From: Alviniconcha marisindica
Lineage: Eukaryota; Mollusca; Gastropoda; Provannidae
Length of the DNA: 64,000 nt
Assembly: GCA_018857735.1 (NCBI GenBank)
Contig: JABMCL010000660.1
Location: 562,001-626,000 of the forward strand
Reading direction: 5' to 3'
In this document: positions 34,850-47,395 of the stretch, in pieces
Layout: each line of letters begins with the position of its first letter
Numbering within the stretch: the stretch's first letter is position 1
Translations under genes and position numbers: made by a program
The notes under the pieces: generated by a model
What the model saw: only the letters and a program-made list of their open reading frames with translations
Databases searched by the model: none
What the model was told of the DNA's origin: nothing

Positions 34850-35150
34850 CACAGGTGTACATAGTTTTGGGCTTGAAAGAACCATCAAACCCCTCTGGGT
34901 CAAAGTAAGCTTGAGTGGGCTTGAAACAACCCTCAAACCCCTCTGGGTCTAGGTGGGTTGGGTGGGGTGGGGGGAGGGGGGGGGGGAGGCGGGACTTGAA
35001 ACAACATTCAAAACCCTCTGGGTCTAAGTGTGGGGGGCTTGAAAAACCATCTGGGTGTAAGTAAGATTTGGGGGGGGGGGGGGGGTAAAAACCGTCTGGT
35101 GATAAGTAAGCTTGGTGTGTGTTTTTTAAAGGGGGGGGGGGGGGGGGGGT
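34850..35150. repeat. Degenerate ~50-60 bp minisatellite with G runs
   Basis: Units contain GCTTGAAA(C)AACC(C/A)TCAAA followed by CCCTCTGGGTCTAAGTGGG-like sequence, repeated about five to six times with decay and with G runs expanded between units. The minus-strand frame shows the pattern as repeated DPEGFEGCFK-like peptides, which I regard as non-coding. Confidence 0.8.
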
Positions 35151-37119
35151 TACTGTCACTGCATTTGAAAGAACCATACCTATGAACTAAAGCTCTTTTC
35201 AGTTAGAATTTTTTTTTTCTCAGGGAGGCAAGTTTGCATGTTTAAGTCCACTTTGAGTCAGTTTCAGTAGGTTCTTCTTATCTGTATTCATTTGCACATT
35301 TTTTGTATCTTACGTTCATGTTGTTGAAAGTCTTTGTGGTCATGGTTATGTAGGTAATGCCTCTTAAGGATTCTGGGGGTGATGTTGGTGCTGTGATTTT
35401 TTTCACATTGCTATCTTGTGATGTCATTGTAGACATCAGGAATGCAGCCACACATGGGAACAGCAAACATGGATAGCTAACTGCAGAGAGTTGGATTTTC
35501 TGGCATGTTCACTTTTTCTGCCCGTCCATTTGACAGTTTTGGAACACAGAAGGCCATCTTTATTAGTTTTTGGGCATCCATCATTCAAAACAGAAGTATT
35601 ACTCAAGCAGTAGGCAAAACTGAAACGATCCATACAAGGTGTACTCCAAAGTGGACAGGGGAAGGGAGGTAATTGTGGTGGTGGGCAGTGGTCATGTCGG
35701 ATGGTTATCAAGGAACTATTTTTTAGTTCCTAGAGTGCAGTTTGTAGCTGACTTCATGGCTCACCTTTTATGTTGCCGTCTTGATTTCTTCTACTAAACA
35801 ATGAAATGGAGGAAGAAAAAAAGAAAAGAAAAAAGCAATTCCAAGTTGACTGCTCTTGTTAAATACACTGTGCTTTGCTTGCAAGATTTTTAATAATCTG
35901 TCTTTTTCTGGTATAACTGTGTATGTTGTCATTACTATTAAATCACTAGATTATGATTGGTATTATGTCACTGGTCTGGCATTGGTTCATTTTCTTTGAA
36001 GCTCATTTGCTGTCTGGTTGAAATAATTAATGACTGTATTGCTGTGTCAACTTCTCACTGACTGTTGACTTCCTTTACCATCCTCAGTCTTTTTTTCTGG
36101 TGTTTTGAATAATGTCTAAAAGTTGCTGAGTGTGTGTACTGTTTTGTCACAGGTGTGTTGGTGTTTTTGATTGATTTTGCAGAATTGCTGTTTTATAGCA
36201 TTTGAGATGCATTTTTTTTTTAAATCAGTCAGTACAAAGGGAAATGTCTGACAGACTTAGACTTATGGTTGGACAAAAATAATTGTCCTCTTTTTCAGAA
36301 TTTATAGCTTTAGTGTGTGTATGTGTGTGTGTTTTTCTCTTTCGCCTCTAGTTGCATTTTTCAGTTAGCTTTATTGGGTTGAGTGTACATACTTGAATGG
36401 AGCTGACCTCACATTATGTCTTTTACTTGTCTGTCTTTAGCTTTGAAAGAGGACAATGAGTGTTTTTTTGAAACGCATAATTGGTGTCTTACTGAGAGAG
36501 AGAAAAGTTGAGACTGAATGTTTAGAAATACTTGCTATTCCGTCACAAAACCAAGGTGCAGATTCCTGTTCTTTTTTCCACTGCTCTGTTTTTCTGATTT
36601 TATGCCTGTATTTTTATTTTGGATCTGAAAGTAGAGGGAAATGACAGAAAATGATGGCATCCATTTTGTAAGTGAGATAGAAAGAGGTCCACAAAGACTA
36701 CATTGTGCTGGTGGCTTGGCTTGCCTGCCCCTCCCTTTCTCTCACTGCTTCACTGGAGTGTGAGGATCTGGGCACAGTTCCTGCCGTTTCTCTACATGAA
36801 CGTTCAGCACTGTCAGGTTGCAAAGGTTTTCTTCCTTTGTTGGATAACGTATTCTGTAACCTTGCAAGACTACAAGCATGGAACAAGAAGAGAATAAGGG
36901 CTATTTTTGTGCTCTAAAAAATGTGTGAGCGTAAGAAATGTGTGAGTATTGTGGTGTTTGTGGCCATCATTATGCGTTATGAGGTCACTGCCATTTTGTA
37001 GTGTGCTGCTCTATATTGCATTTTGTTTTGTTTTTTGTTTAGTTTTTTAAAACAGAATCCAGTTTTGACAGACATAAAAAAAAATGTGTCTCTAATAATT
37101 GAGTGTTATTAGTAGGCCA

Positions 37120-37215
37120 GACATTATGAATGCCATTACTTTCAAATATTGGATGATAAGTTGCATCCATTCAGACCTTCATTTAGTGTTACCAGATGAC
37201 GGGGACCTTATTTCA
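37120..37215. repeat. TGACCTTGA-type dispersed repeat, copy 4
   Basis: TTGCATCCATTCAGACCTTC, then GTGTTACCAGATGACGGGGA and TTTCAAGGTCACAAC, matches the block order of the family. Confidence 0.5.
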
Positions 37216-39599
37216 AGGTCACAACAACGGTGGAAGGAACATGGGTGGCTTTTGCTTTTATGCCCGATCAACCATGATAGTAACTATCATACAGTGGAAA
37301 TATCTAACCAAAAGGTCTCCTTTCTCTAATTATAGTAATGTTATGAATGATGGTCAGTTTTGAATGGGTACAGTGTTTCTTCCTTGCTTACTATGTAAAT
37401 GGCTAATACCATGCTCTTGGTGGGAAAAAAACAAAAGCCAATTGACTTGTTGTGAGCAAATATTGAAAATACCCCATCCAGCAGTCACCAAGTTGACCCG
37501 TAGTTTACTTTTTGGTACTGTGTGTCTGGAAACCTGAAGATGAAGAAGCAGGTGTCTGTTGTGAATTTATTCTGCCACCGTTGATTGTGATGAAAAAATG
37601 TTGTATTTTGAATGCTTTGGATGTAGGGTGAAATTGTTGCATGCATGCCATCCTTCAGTGCTCACACCAGCCTTTAAAACCCAATGTTGTTTTTGTCACA
37701 CACTGGCTAACATCTCATGTTTGTACTGGAGACCATAATATGAAATAGGGGAAATGGTATAGTGTAACCGTTCTCATAAACTTTATGTTTGATGTACAGC
37801 ACTTGGAGCCACACACAAGTATAGTCATAGAGGGATTTGGTGCATTAGAATGCATTTATTATTGTTATTGTTTCTGATTGGCATACTGTTCCCTCAGCTG
37901 ACTCTGCTGTGACCTGCACTGTTGATTGTGCATTTAGCTGTCTAGTTCACTTGGTTGTGTACTCATGTATAGCACTGTTTGGTTCCCAGCATTTCTTCCT
38001 TTCCATATTCAAACAGACTCTTAAGTCTTATAATATAGACATTACTCTTCTTTTTTTCTCCAAAAGGACTAAACAAAAACGCATGTACAACAGAACAACA
38101 CCTTTGGCTTTGCTGCAGAGAATGTTCATATATTTGTGTTTTCCCCCTAGTTTCTTTTATTTTTCATAGATTCATCAGTTCTGTTTTCTGCCTTTTTGGT
38201 TGACTCATTTGATGCTGCCTTTCACTAGCGTGTGTGGCTGGATGTGTCTCGGGCTGTGCAATGAGCAGCTCCAAATAACGTGCTGTAGGTTTCACTACTC
38301 TTCTGTAAACCATCAAAAACCTTTGGAATCTGAATGTGCATGTACACTGAAGCATATTGTGATGTGTCAGAAGCCAACCCCTCAGCAAGGAACATCAGGG
38401 TCACCTTTGATTTCAGCTTCTTTTTATTTGAAAAGGGGAAGGTCATGGTACTGTCAGTTGCACCCCATTACCTGGAACAGGTGAGATGATGTTTGAAGAA
38501 GAGGTCAACCAATAAGCTGTGGGTGGCTCCTTAGTTCCTAGCTCTTAGACATTCGACCATTTACAGACACGGATGACTACAGTACTCGCAGGCTCTTGGA
38601 GGAGTGCCAGCACCAGATAACGTTTCTGCAGAACCTGGCCATTTGTTTACTACACCAGTGGGGGGTCTGTTTTCTTTTCAGTCTTGTTTAGACAGGATGT
38701 TAATGCAAAACTGTTTAAAAAAAAAGAAAAAAAAGGGGGAGCCGGAGGCAGTGCAGCACAAGCCTTTGAAACAGTTGCTTCCTCTGCACCCCAAGCACAG
38801 TGTACAGAAGGAGCCTATGCCGGGTGCTGGTCTTGGAGCACACACACAGTTGGAGGATCTTTTTCTTTCCCCCCTCAAGTGGGAATTGAATTTACACCAT
38901 GGTGCTCACATTTGCTGGCCCATTGTTGACTATACAACAGTAGTAGACTTGCCAGTAGTATAGGGGTTAGTATATGATTAATTGTATTGCTCTGAGTTCA
39001 GCTGTGTTCTGTTTGCCTCCCCACCCCTTCCTCTCCCACCAAAGTTCAGTTTTAGCGAAAGTTTTGAATGTTTGGTTGTCAAAGAATATGGGATTACCTT
39101 TCACCAGATGTGGCATATCTTTCTTTTTTGAAACAATGGTATTGCTATTATTAGATTGGAATGTGTGGTCTGAGGTCAGATGATGCTTAAAAAGTAGCTT
39201 TATTTTAAAATGTTTGTATATGCTTGATGCAACTTTTGAATAAAACCAAAAGTGTGTTGTAAACACTAACTTGAACAAAGGCCTACTTTCTGATAATAAT
39301 GTCTCCATGTTTCTGTTATGAAATAGACAAAGATTCAGTTTTTGTTTTGTTTTGTTTTTTAAATGAACTGCGCGTGGTGGTGCTGAAATGTTTGTTGGTG
39401 CAACCCTCTGTCTCTCTCTTTCCATCTTGGTAGAGTGCATTTAGAGTAGGTTGTAAAGTGTATCACACATTCTGTGTTCTGTGGAAGTCTCTTGCATGCT
39501 TGTAAAGAGAGCCTGACAGCAGTGGAGTTCACGTTTCACCCTTTCATTTCAGTACAGCCCAGCTGTTGTGACGAACTCTTTCTGTTTGCATGCCAGTGG

Positions 39600-40350
39600 G
39601 CATTCACTTTTCCTGTGTGTGCCCCTGAAGGGAGGTTGGGGATGTCTGATGTTCTGTCCTGTCTGGAATCTCAGGGCTGTCATTTGATTCCCCTTTCCTG
39701 TCTCCTTTCCTGTTTTTCTACCTAGTTCTGTTGCTCTTTCTGTCTTGTCATTTTTCTGCTAATTGTCCATTCTCCTGACTTTTATCTAAAAAAATCTTCC
39801 TTTTTTCCCTTCTTTTTTGGGGGGTATGGCTCTTGTTAACAGCTATTATTATTATTATTATTATTCATAGCTTTTATATAGCACTATTCTCCGCCCCCAA
39901 GCAGACTCACTGCACACATTGGCATGTGATTCCGAGCTAGGAGATGATGGCAGACTGCACATGCAGCTTGCTGCCATATGGCACTGGTATTTGTCATTAT
40001 GCATTTATATATATAAAGTTTTAGTTTTATTCATTGCTTTGTTAAAAATATGTTTTCCTTTATCTGGTATTGATAAATCAGCTGGAGAGGTTGACAATAC
40101 CAGCAGGTCCTAGCCTTTTGTGCTCTTTTGGGGGGTTATAAACAAGGGCAATATTGAATGGGGCTAAATATTTGAAAGTTTGCATTTTATGTTCTCTTGT
40201 TTTGTTTACATTTATGTATGAAGCGATTTTGTAGGTTTGACTTGAGAAAGGGTTTACACGTGAGAATTTTGAAATGTAAATTTGTTTATGACCGTGTTTG
40301 ATCATCCTGCAGTGACCTTTTGGAGTTGACAGGATGTTGAAAACTAATGA
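39600..40350 (+). mobile_element. Dispersed non-autonomous repeat, copy B (CpG-decayed)
   Basis: Homologous to 7,890-8,790 in the same order, including GTCATTTGATTCCCCTTTCC, TTGCTCTTTCTGTCTTGTCA, the (ATT)n-interrupted middle and a right end reading GATCATCCTGCAGTGACC then GTTGACAGGATGTTGAAAAC. Where copy A has CGTCCT, GCGG and GACGTT, this copy has CATCCT, GGAG and GATGTT. It lacks coding capacity. Confidence 0.75.
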
Positions 40351-41474
40351 ACTTTCTCCTTTGCATGTTTTCCCCCATACTTCACTGCAGTCATTTCAGG
40401 TGTTCATAATTGGTGGATATGAATATTTATTTTGCTGTGCATGGAACATTGGGTTTGATTTTCAGTTTGTTTGAGAAAATGGAGAATGACATTTTCCTTT
40501 CCCTTTGCTTTGCTCTCCATGCCTGTCTTTGCAGTTTTTCCTCAGATTCTTCTGGAGTCTGCTGTGTTTGTCATGTTCAAATTGGATCATTGTGATTTTG
40601 TTTCCCAGTTTGAGATTTGTTTGATGCAGTTATTGATTCAGTGACATGTGCTTGTCACGGTAAATGAGTTTTGAGAAAGTTGACACCATCTGATTGGATA
40701 TTGCACTATGTGGCAGCAGTATAATGTATCCTTGGTTGAAAGATTTTCAGTTTGGAGCCCCCATGTGCACAGAGTTTACCAGTTGTGTCATAGAAAACAG
40801 TTATTTTCATATTGATCTTCCTCCATTTGTGGAATGCACATCATCAGTCTGAACAAGACAGCAGTGTTTGTGTGGAGGATGTTTCAGATATTGAAACATT
40901 GTTTTGTGGAATTACCGTGTACATGTAATCATGGTGTCAGAGATGATATTTTGAGAATCTCTTGTGATTGTTTCTTGCTGCATGGAATGCTGTGTTGACT
41001 GAACTGCCACAGAAGTAGCTGCAATAGAGGGAAAGTTGCCCTATCTAGATTTTGCAACAGCTTTACCATGTGTGTTAAATTCAGAGGAACTTGTAGGTTT
41101 GATAGGCTTGTGTTCTTTATGAACCCACATGTATTTTATGTGGCCATTCAAGCAGTTGCAAGAACCCCCGTTTTGCTACCTGGTTATTCTACCTGAAGTA
41201 ACAAAGGAATATGTGATTTTTATAGCTAAATCTTTTAAATTACAAAACCAGCAATGTGCGTTTCTTCCTTGACCTGCTTGAGCTTTTTACAGGCTAACTT
41301 CTCTTTGTTTGTTATGGACGGAACTCTGTTAGGTTCACTCATTCTATGAAACTGCTTGTTGATTGATAAAGAAAAAAGATGAATCATATGAATATGAGTG
41401 TGTGTCCATCCATGATGTCATATGCAGCAGAACTTTAATGTTGGCTTTTTCTCAGACTGTCAGGTGAGGCCTTT

Positions 41475-41560
41475 GAAGCAATGCATGATGATGACCTCCA
41501 TTGAGCTTTACATTTGAATACCAGTTTGGGTGACCTTGACCAAATGTCAGGGGTCAGTAG
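41475..41560. repeat. TGACCTTGA-type dispersed repeat, copy 5
   Basis: GATGATGACCTCCATTGAGC, then TTTGAATACCAGTTTGGGTG and ACCTTGACCAAATGTCAGGG. This is the clearest copy of the family, with two adjacent TGACCTTGA/AGGTCA-like half-sites. Confidence 0.6.
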
Positions 41561-41799
41561 GGGCATATATGCATTGGAAAAGCAAACCTGCAAGTTAGGT
41601 TTGTTGGGTAAGTTGGTTAGGTTTGAATGTTTGTTATTTGATCATGAACAAGATGTTTTTCATCAATAATTTTGGGCATGTCATGAAAGATCATTGATGC
41701 AGTTGCCCTGCTCTACCAAAACTTGAAAAAGAAAACTCCTTGAACATTATATATATATATTTTGTTCTATTTTTTCTAGGACTATTGAATAAGGATCTT

Positions 41800-41870
41800 T
41801 GCCCCTTTTTGCAATGGTAGCTTCCATTGAGCTTTACCCATTAACTCCATTTTCAGTGACAGACAAAGAC
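41800..41870. repeat. TGACCTTGA-type dispersed repeat, copy 6
   Basis: GGTAGCTTCCATTGAGCTTT, then ACCCATTAACTCC and a GTGACAGAC end. A partial, decayed copy. Confidence 0.5.
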
Positions 41871-41926
41871 TGATAACAGTAGAAACTAAAAGTCGTGGTT
41901 CTCAAGAAGTCCCTATTTATTTGAGT

Positions 41927-42018
41927 AGGAACTTTGTATGAGTGTTATATATAAGGATGTAATCTTGGCCATGGGAACTTTGTATGAGTGTTATATATAA
42001 AGATGTAATCTTGACCAT
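41927..42018. repeat. 46-bp tandem duplication
   Basis: Two adjacent copies of GGAACTTTGTATGAGTGTTA followed by TATATAAxGATGTAATCTTG and xCCAT differ at only a few positions. A recent local duplication in non-coding DNA. Confidence 0.9.
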
Positions 42019-42149
42019 AATGCTTTAAGTATTTTTAGCATATGGAGATAGTTGACATATCTTGCTTCTGCCAAATAAAGAAAAAAGAAGAAAGAAAAAA
42101 ACACCCCAAAAACACACGAGCGTTTCCTCAGATTTTGTTGAATAAAGCA

Positions 42150-42245
42150 AGGTCTTTGAAACTTAGCATGGTGGTAACCTGTGTCAAGCTTTACATGTTC
42201 ATACTGAGTTTTGTGCCCTTGAACAGTTTCCAAGGTAGCAGGAAG
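42150..42245. repeat. TGACCTTGA-type dispersed repeat, copy 7
   Basis: GAAACTTAGCATGGTGGTAA, then AAGCTTTACATGTTCATACT and GTGCCCTTGAACAG. Same order of blocks, more divergent. Confidence 0.5.
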
Positions 42246-43079
42246 GAAGAGATATTGAGACTGAATCCACATTTTCCCACTGAACTGAACATATCTCTGT
42301 GGTGTAGTTGCTTGGCCAGCTTAGATTGTGACTGTTGAAGTTAGTGAAGTGTTAAGTTGAAAGCTATGGATGGGTCTTGGCAGACGTCTTTTACACTCTG
42401 TATAAATGTGTATGTGACTTCTTCTGGTGGCATGCACACTGAGATAGGATATCTGGAAGCATCAAGGAGCTTAAAAGTTGAACGTTACAGCAAGGAATGT
42501 AGACAGCTTCTTTTCTCAATTTTTTATTACAGCTGTGTGTCAGAAATGTCTTGATAGAGCAAATTCTTTCACAGTGGCCCAGGAGCCCAACTTTAGTTCA
42601 CTGACAGTTGATATCTTGTCCATTGTGCTGACTAACTGAAAGGTAACATGTTTTTGTTTGTTTGGGGAAGTTGCCGGTCATTTGTAGCTGCCAGTATCAA
42701 TGAATCTGGTAATGTGGTGCAAGTTGATGATGAAACTGGAGTCTGGTGAAATGACACTGGCTTGATGTTTGCTGCCCTGTGAACTGCAAAAGGTCATCAG
42801 ATTGATAGTAATAAAAAGAACAAGTAGTGTAAAGGCCTCCCCTCTAAATGAGTCCAAAGCACTGTAGGGCAGGAAGGCTATTGAAGCCAGCTGCCACTGG
42901 GCCTTACAAAATGTGCCATTGCTGCCCTGCTACTTACACTAGCTGACAGAAGTAGGAAATGTCTTTCTGTAAAATTTGACTGATGGAAGTATGTGTTTTT
43001 TTTCTGTAACATTAACTGACTGAAATATAATTGTCTGCAATCATATTCATGAGACTTGATTATCTTTTTCTACAGTACA

Positions 43080-43280
43080 GGTGTATGGGCCTTAACCTAA
43101 GACTCGGTAACTAAGAGATTAGGGAGCGAACCAGGGTATGTGGAGAAACCCCCGACATCCAGCCTGAAGATCTGCATCACATATTAGAGGTAAAAAGCTG
43201 ATTATGAGGATCAAACTCTAGCCCTCCAACATGGGTGGTAAAGTAAGTCAGCTTAGTCAGAATGCATCTGGCCATCACCT
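43080..43280. repeat. Possible decayed tRNA-derived SINE
   Basis: The minus strand contains GAGTTTGATCC, close to a polymerase III B box with its CpG converted. A TGACTAAGCTGAC segment lies at A-box distance. The resemblance is modest. Confidence 0.25.
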
Positions 43281-45933
43281 GTAAGTAAATGTCTGTTTAA
43301 CTGCTCACTGCAAATGTCACCTGATGTTTTGAGTGGCATGGGGGAAAATGAAGTTGAATAAACCAGGAGGACAGAAATTAAAAGTGAAATTCTTCTCAGT
43401 AGGTAAAACACAACGGGCTGTATTCTGTCCTACCCTGGGCTTAAATTGGAACCTTTGGTAAATTGCACATTGGAATTCATTGGTGTAAACTAGGTTGTAT
43501 GGGGAGGGTTTTTTGTTTGGGGGGGGGGGGGGGGGTATTAAAAAATCTACAGCTTACTGAGTTGGGTAAGTGGGTAATTCTCCCAAACCATGTCATTCGC
43601 TGTAGACAGTTGAACTGACACCAGCTTTGTCAGTCCTCAGTATCTGTTGGCAAGGGATGCCACTCTTGGTTGGTCTATTTGAGCTTTGAAACTTTCTTCT
43701 TCTTTTTTTCCATGTTGTTAGTTGATCAAGTTGGATGTGAACCCTGGGTGGTTTTTTTGTAGCTGGTCTGTGGTTGTTCATGTTGTCGTCACTGCTGCTG
43801 TTGAGAGTGATGTTAATTGTTTGTGGGTTGTGCCCACTTGGGCAGACCCAGTTTTCCAAATTAATTGCTGGTGGTTGGCGTTGTCTAGTTTCTGCACCAA
43901 TGTTGTCATTTGTTGTACAGATTTAATCTTCTTCTTTTTTTAAAATTCCATATGCCAGTAAATGTATCTTTTCTTTCTTTCTTTCTTTTTGTGATGGGAA
44001 TACCTACCACTTCATTTCTTTTTGTGACAAAGCAAATTCCCTACCATTTTGCTGGCAATGAAGCATGGTTTAGTATGTTTACAGATGAGAATTGTGTTTG
44101 ATAATGAACTGTGAAAAGAGTAGAAAATGTTCTGAAATGACTTGAGATCGAGGTACTTGTAGGGACAGTCATAAAATGGCTTGGTGCAAAAATGTTTGAA
44201 TGAAATCTAGGTCATCATTTTTTGGTGCATGAATTGATATTCAATGGATTGCACGATTCTTCATATACATGTATCTGTTATTTATTGATTCATTCATTCT
44301 TGCACTTGTATAATATAAAATCTTGTATGCCCACCCTCCTCCTCCCCATACCATCTGACTCTGTGATTTTTTTTTATACAGTACATTGGGGTTGTTCCCT
44401 CTCTTTTTCTTCCTCTCTCCATTTTTAAAACAAAATATTTTTTTGCACTGAGTGTTTGAAAAACGAATTTACCCTCATGCTTATGCATGTTCATGAAAAT
44501 TTTCTGTCCTGTTATACTGTTCAGTGTTGGGGTCAAGAGTGTTTTGCTGTTTGTGTGAAGAAGAACGTCTTCTTATACAGTGTATTGTTTCTTCAGAATT
44601 TTTTTCAGGGCATTAAGTTGTTCCTTCTCTCCCTCTCCCCCTTCACCGCCCTTTATTTTTCCAAACTTAAAATTCTTTTCCAAGGACTTCACTGAAAAAT
44701 ATCCATTTTCCAGAGATTCTGTTTCAAGAAGTTTGAGTTGATATTTTACCTTTCTGCTTGCATCATTTGAAGGTAGGATAGCTATCTGAGTGATAAGTTT
44801 TTCTGTAACAGTTATTCTTCATGTTTACTTATTTACTTGTGTGTATTTTGAACATGATTATTATTTGCATCTTGATTTGTATTTTCTTGAACTTTGTTTT
44901 CTCTACAAAGTTGCTGATATTGCTTTTTATCAGACACAAGAATGAGCATGTTACATTAAGACTTATTGTATCTTATAAACAATTATTAACCTATATTTTC
45001 AGATTTCAACTGCAAATTTGTGATTTTGTGATGTGGTGTATATTGGTAAACACACTCTTTAGACTTTTCAAATTCTCACAGGAACAAAGTAGCGCTTTGA
45101 ATATTATTATTGTCCCTTAATCTTTGAATAAAAGAACGAAAAAGCAACCTGTACTCCTTGACTGGTTTGATTGTGTGCTTGTGTTGCCAGCATTTTGACT
45201 TGTAAGAAAAAAGTGTGGGTCTCTGTGTTGGTAAATGTCAGGCCACTGGCCACCTGGCACTTCATGGCAAGAAATTTCAACATATTTTCTTGGACACTTA
45301 ATGTGTGATATATGTCACACTTCACGTGATTGTAATACTTACCAAGTTTTATTTGTTTATGCCATGCTCGGTGACCTTGATATCAAGATTGCAGGGATTT
45401 AAAATGGTTAAAACTGACGGTTTTCACAATAAGTTCTTGACCGATCAAGATCAAGCTTTGCAACACACGTTCTAAACAAGATGATGCACACAACGTTGTG
45501 TGCCAATGTTTGTGTAAACTTACTTAGATAAACTAATTTGGTGTGATGTCAGCAGTACATTGTTGGTCTGGTATCTTTATAGACTCTGAATCCTTCCATG
45601 CCCTTGCTGGCATGATGATTCCACTGGCCTCTCAATATTCATAACTTGTATGAAAACTTGTAGTATAATGGTCAGTGTTAATTTGTTTGGCCATCCGTAT
45701 AGCTGTAGTAAACACTTGAATGTGACGATTTTCTTGTACATTATAAATACAATAATGTCACACTTTGCATGTGTTCTTATTTTTTTAAAATTAATTATAT
45801 GCTCATTCAGCTTTATTGGTTCGTACCACTGTCAGTATCCTTGACTTTATTTCAAGGATACTTTGACATCAGTTAATACTGAATTTTGTATGTCTTGGTA
45901 AGTATTTGTCTGATTAAGTTCAATTTTGGCACA

Positions 45934-45936
<3 letters not shown>

Positions 45937-45986
<50 letters not shown>
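45937..45986. repeat. (TG)n microsatellite
   Basis: About 50 bp of nearly pure TG. Confidence 0.95.
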
Positions 45987-45989
<3 letters not shown>

Positions 45990-46380
45990 TGTGCTTGTTG
46001 ATATTACAAATCTGCACATAATTATTAGAAGTATTACCAGTACAAATTATCCACAAAGTAAGTCTGTGGGTGTGATGCGAATATGGCTGGCCTTGCTGGT
46101 AAGTGGCTTGTATTGCCATTCCAGTAAATGGTTTGAGTGAGATTCTGCATAAACTTCAACATGGTAGACATCTTGCGTGAACATGTTTACAGTAAAGGCT
46201 TGGTCCAAATTCTGGACAAGAAGGGAAAGTGGCTGGCCATCTTATTCAGCCCAAATAAATGTATGTGTTAATATATTGTATATATTGAACATTGACAGTG
46301 AAATGAATTTCTTTTGTTCGCTAGATAATTACTGTTACTCTGGCTTTTCACCTTTCGCCCTGATACTACAGTCATGGCTG

Positions 46381-47323
46381 ACTTGGCGTTAAAAGTCGGT
46401 TATTTCTGGATTTCCACAACAAAGAACGTGTTTGACAGCGAATCAGCGTACCAGGGGGAGTAACTAGGAGACTAAAAACAAAAACGCAAAAATCAGGAGT
46501 TATATCCCTTCCAGCTATTCTGGCCGAGCTTCCAACCAGGTGTAGCGCTAACCAGTCTCTCGCTGATCGTATTTCATTCTTTCTCTTCTTTCTTTTTTTT
46601 TTTTTTTTTTTTAAAACAGAAAAGAAAAAGAAAAAGGGAACAAGCCGTCCAGAGGATATATAAACACTCCAGCAAGATTTGTTGCTGTATAATTTTTATG
46701 ATGATGTGAAGTAGAGCTTCATGTCCTTGAATGTTGGTTGACGTATTAGGGACAAACTGTGACCATTGCCAAAGTATGGTTCAATGTTGCTTTATGTCCA
46801 CAGAAATCATAAGGCTCATTAAGACGGAAAGCCCAGGACAGCCACCTTGACTTTCACACAGCTCCAGAACTCTGTATAATTTTTGTTACTGCTGGCTGCT
46901 TTTCAAGTAACGCTTTCGTGTGTTTTTTGTTTGTGTTTTTTGTTTGTTTTTGTTTTGTTTTGTTTTTTCTCCAGTTATGGAAAATGATGAGTGCATGAGA
47001 GAAATACGTTTTGTTAAAAGTACATCCAACTTTTTACTTGGTTCTGTGCAAAAACGAGCTTCACAACGTGCGATTGTTTTTCCGCAAACTAAACAGTGTC
47101 CCTTCCACCCTCTCCCCCTCCCCAAGAAAATTTGGGACTACTGGACGGTGTGTGTGTGTGTGTGTGCAAGCAAATGGGAAGGAGAGAGAGAGTGAGAGTG
47201 AGTGAGTGGGGGGAAGGGATTGAGAGACACACACACGTGTGTGTGTGTGTGTGTCTGTGTGTGTGCTTGCAAGCAAGAGAGAGTGGGGTGGGGGGGGGGG
47301 GGGGGGGGGGGAGAAGGTGATAG

Positions 47324-47395
<72 letters not shown>

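Larger units (their letters stand above)
33561..46380 (+). other. CaMKII distal 3' UTR and/or downstream DNA, CpG-poor
   Basis: Nearly 13 kb without a supported coding exon. CpG depletion continues to about 46.3 kb, suggesting transcription or methylation extends this far. Possible poly(A) signals AATAAA occur near 39,239, 42,074, 42,141 and 45,127, with no way to choose among them. Repeats include the degenerate minisatellite at 34,850-35,150, copy B of the dispersed element at 39,600-40,350 and several TGACCTTGA-type copies. There are also G runs near 35,070, 35,130 and 43,520 and a (TG)n at 45,937-45,986. Confidence 0.5.

Noticed and set aside
34836..35177. Minus-strand frame with repeated DPEGFEGCFK-like peptides
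   Set aside because: It is produced by a degenerate minisatellite broken by poly-G runs; no splice or start context.
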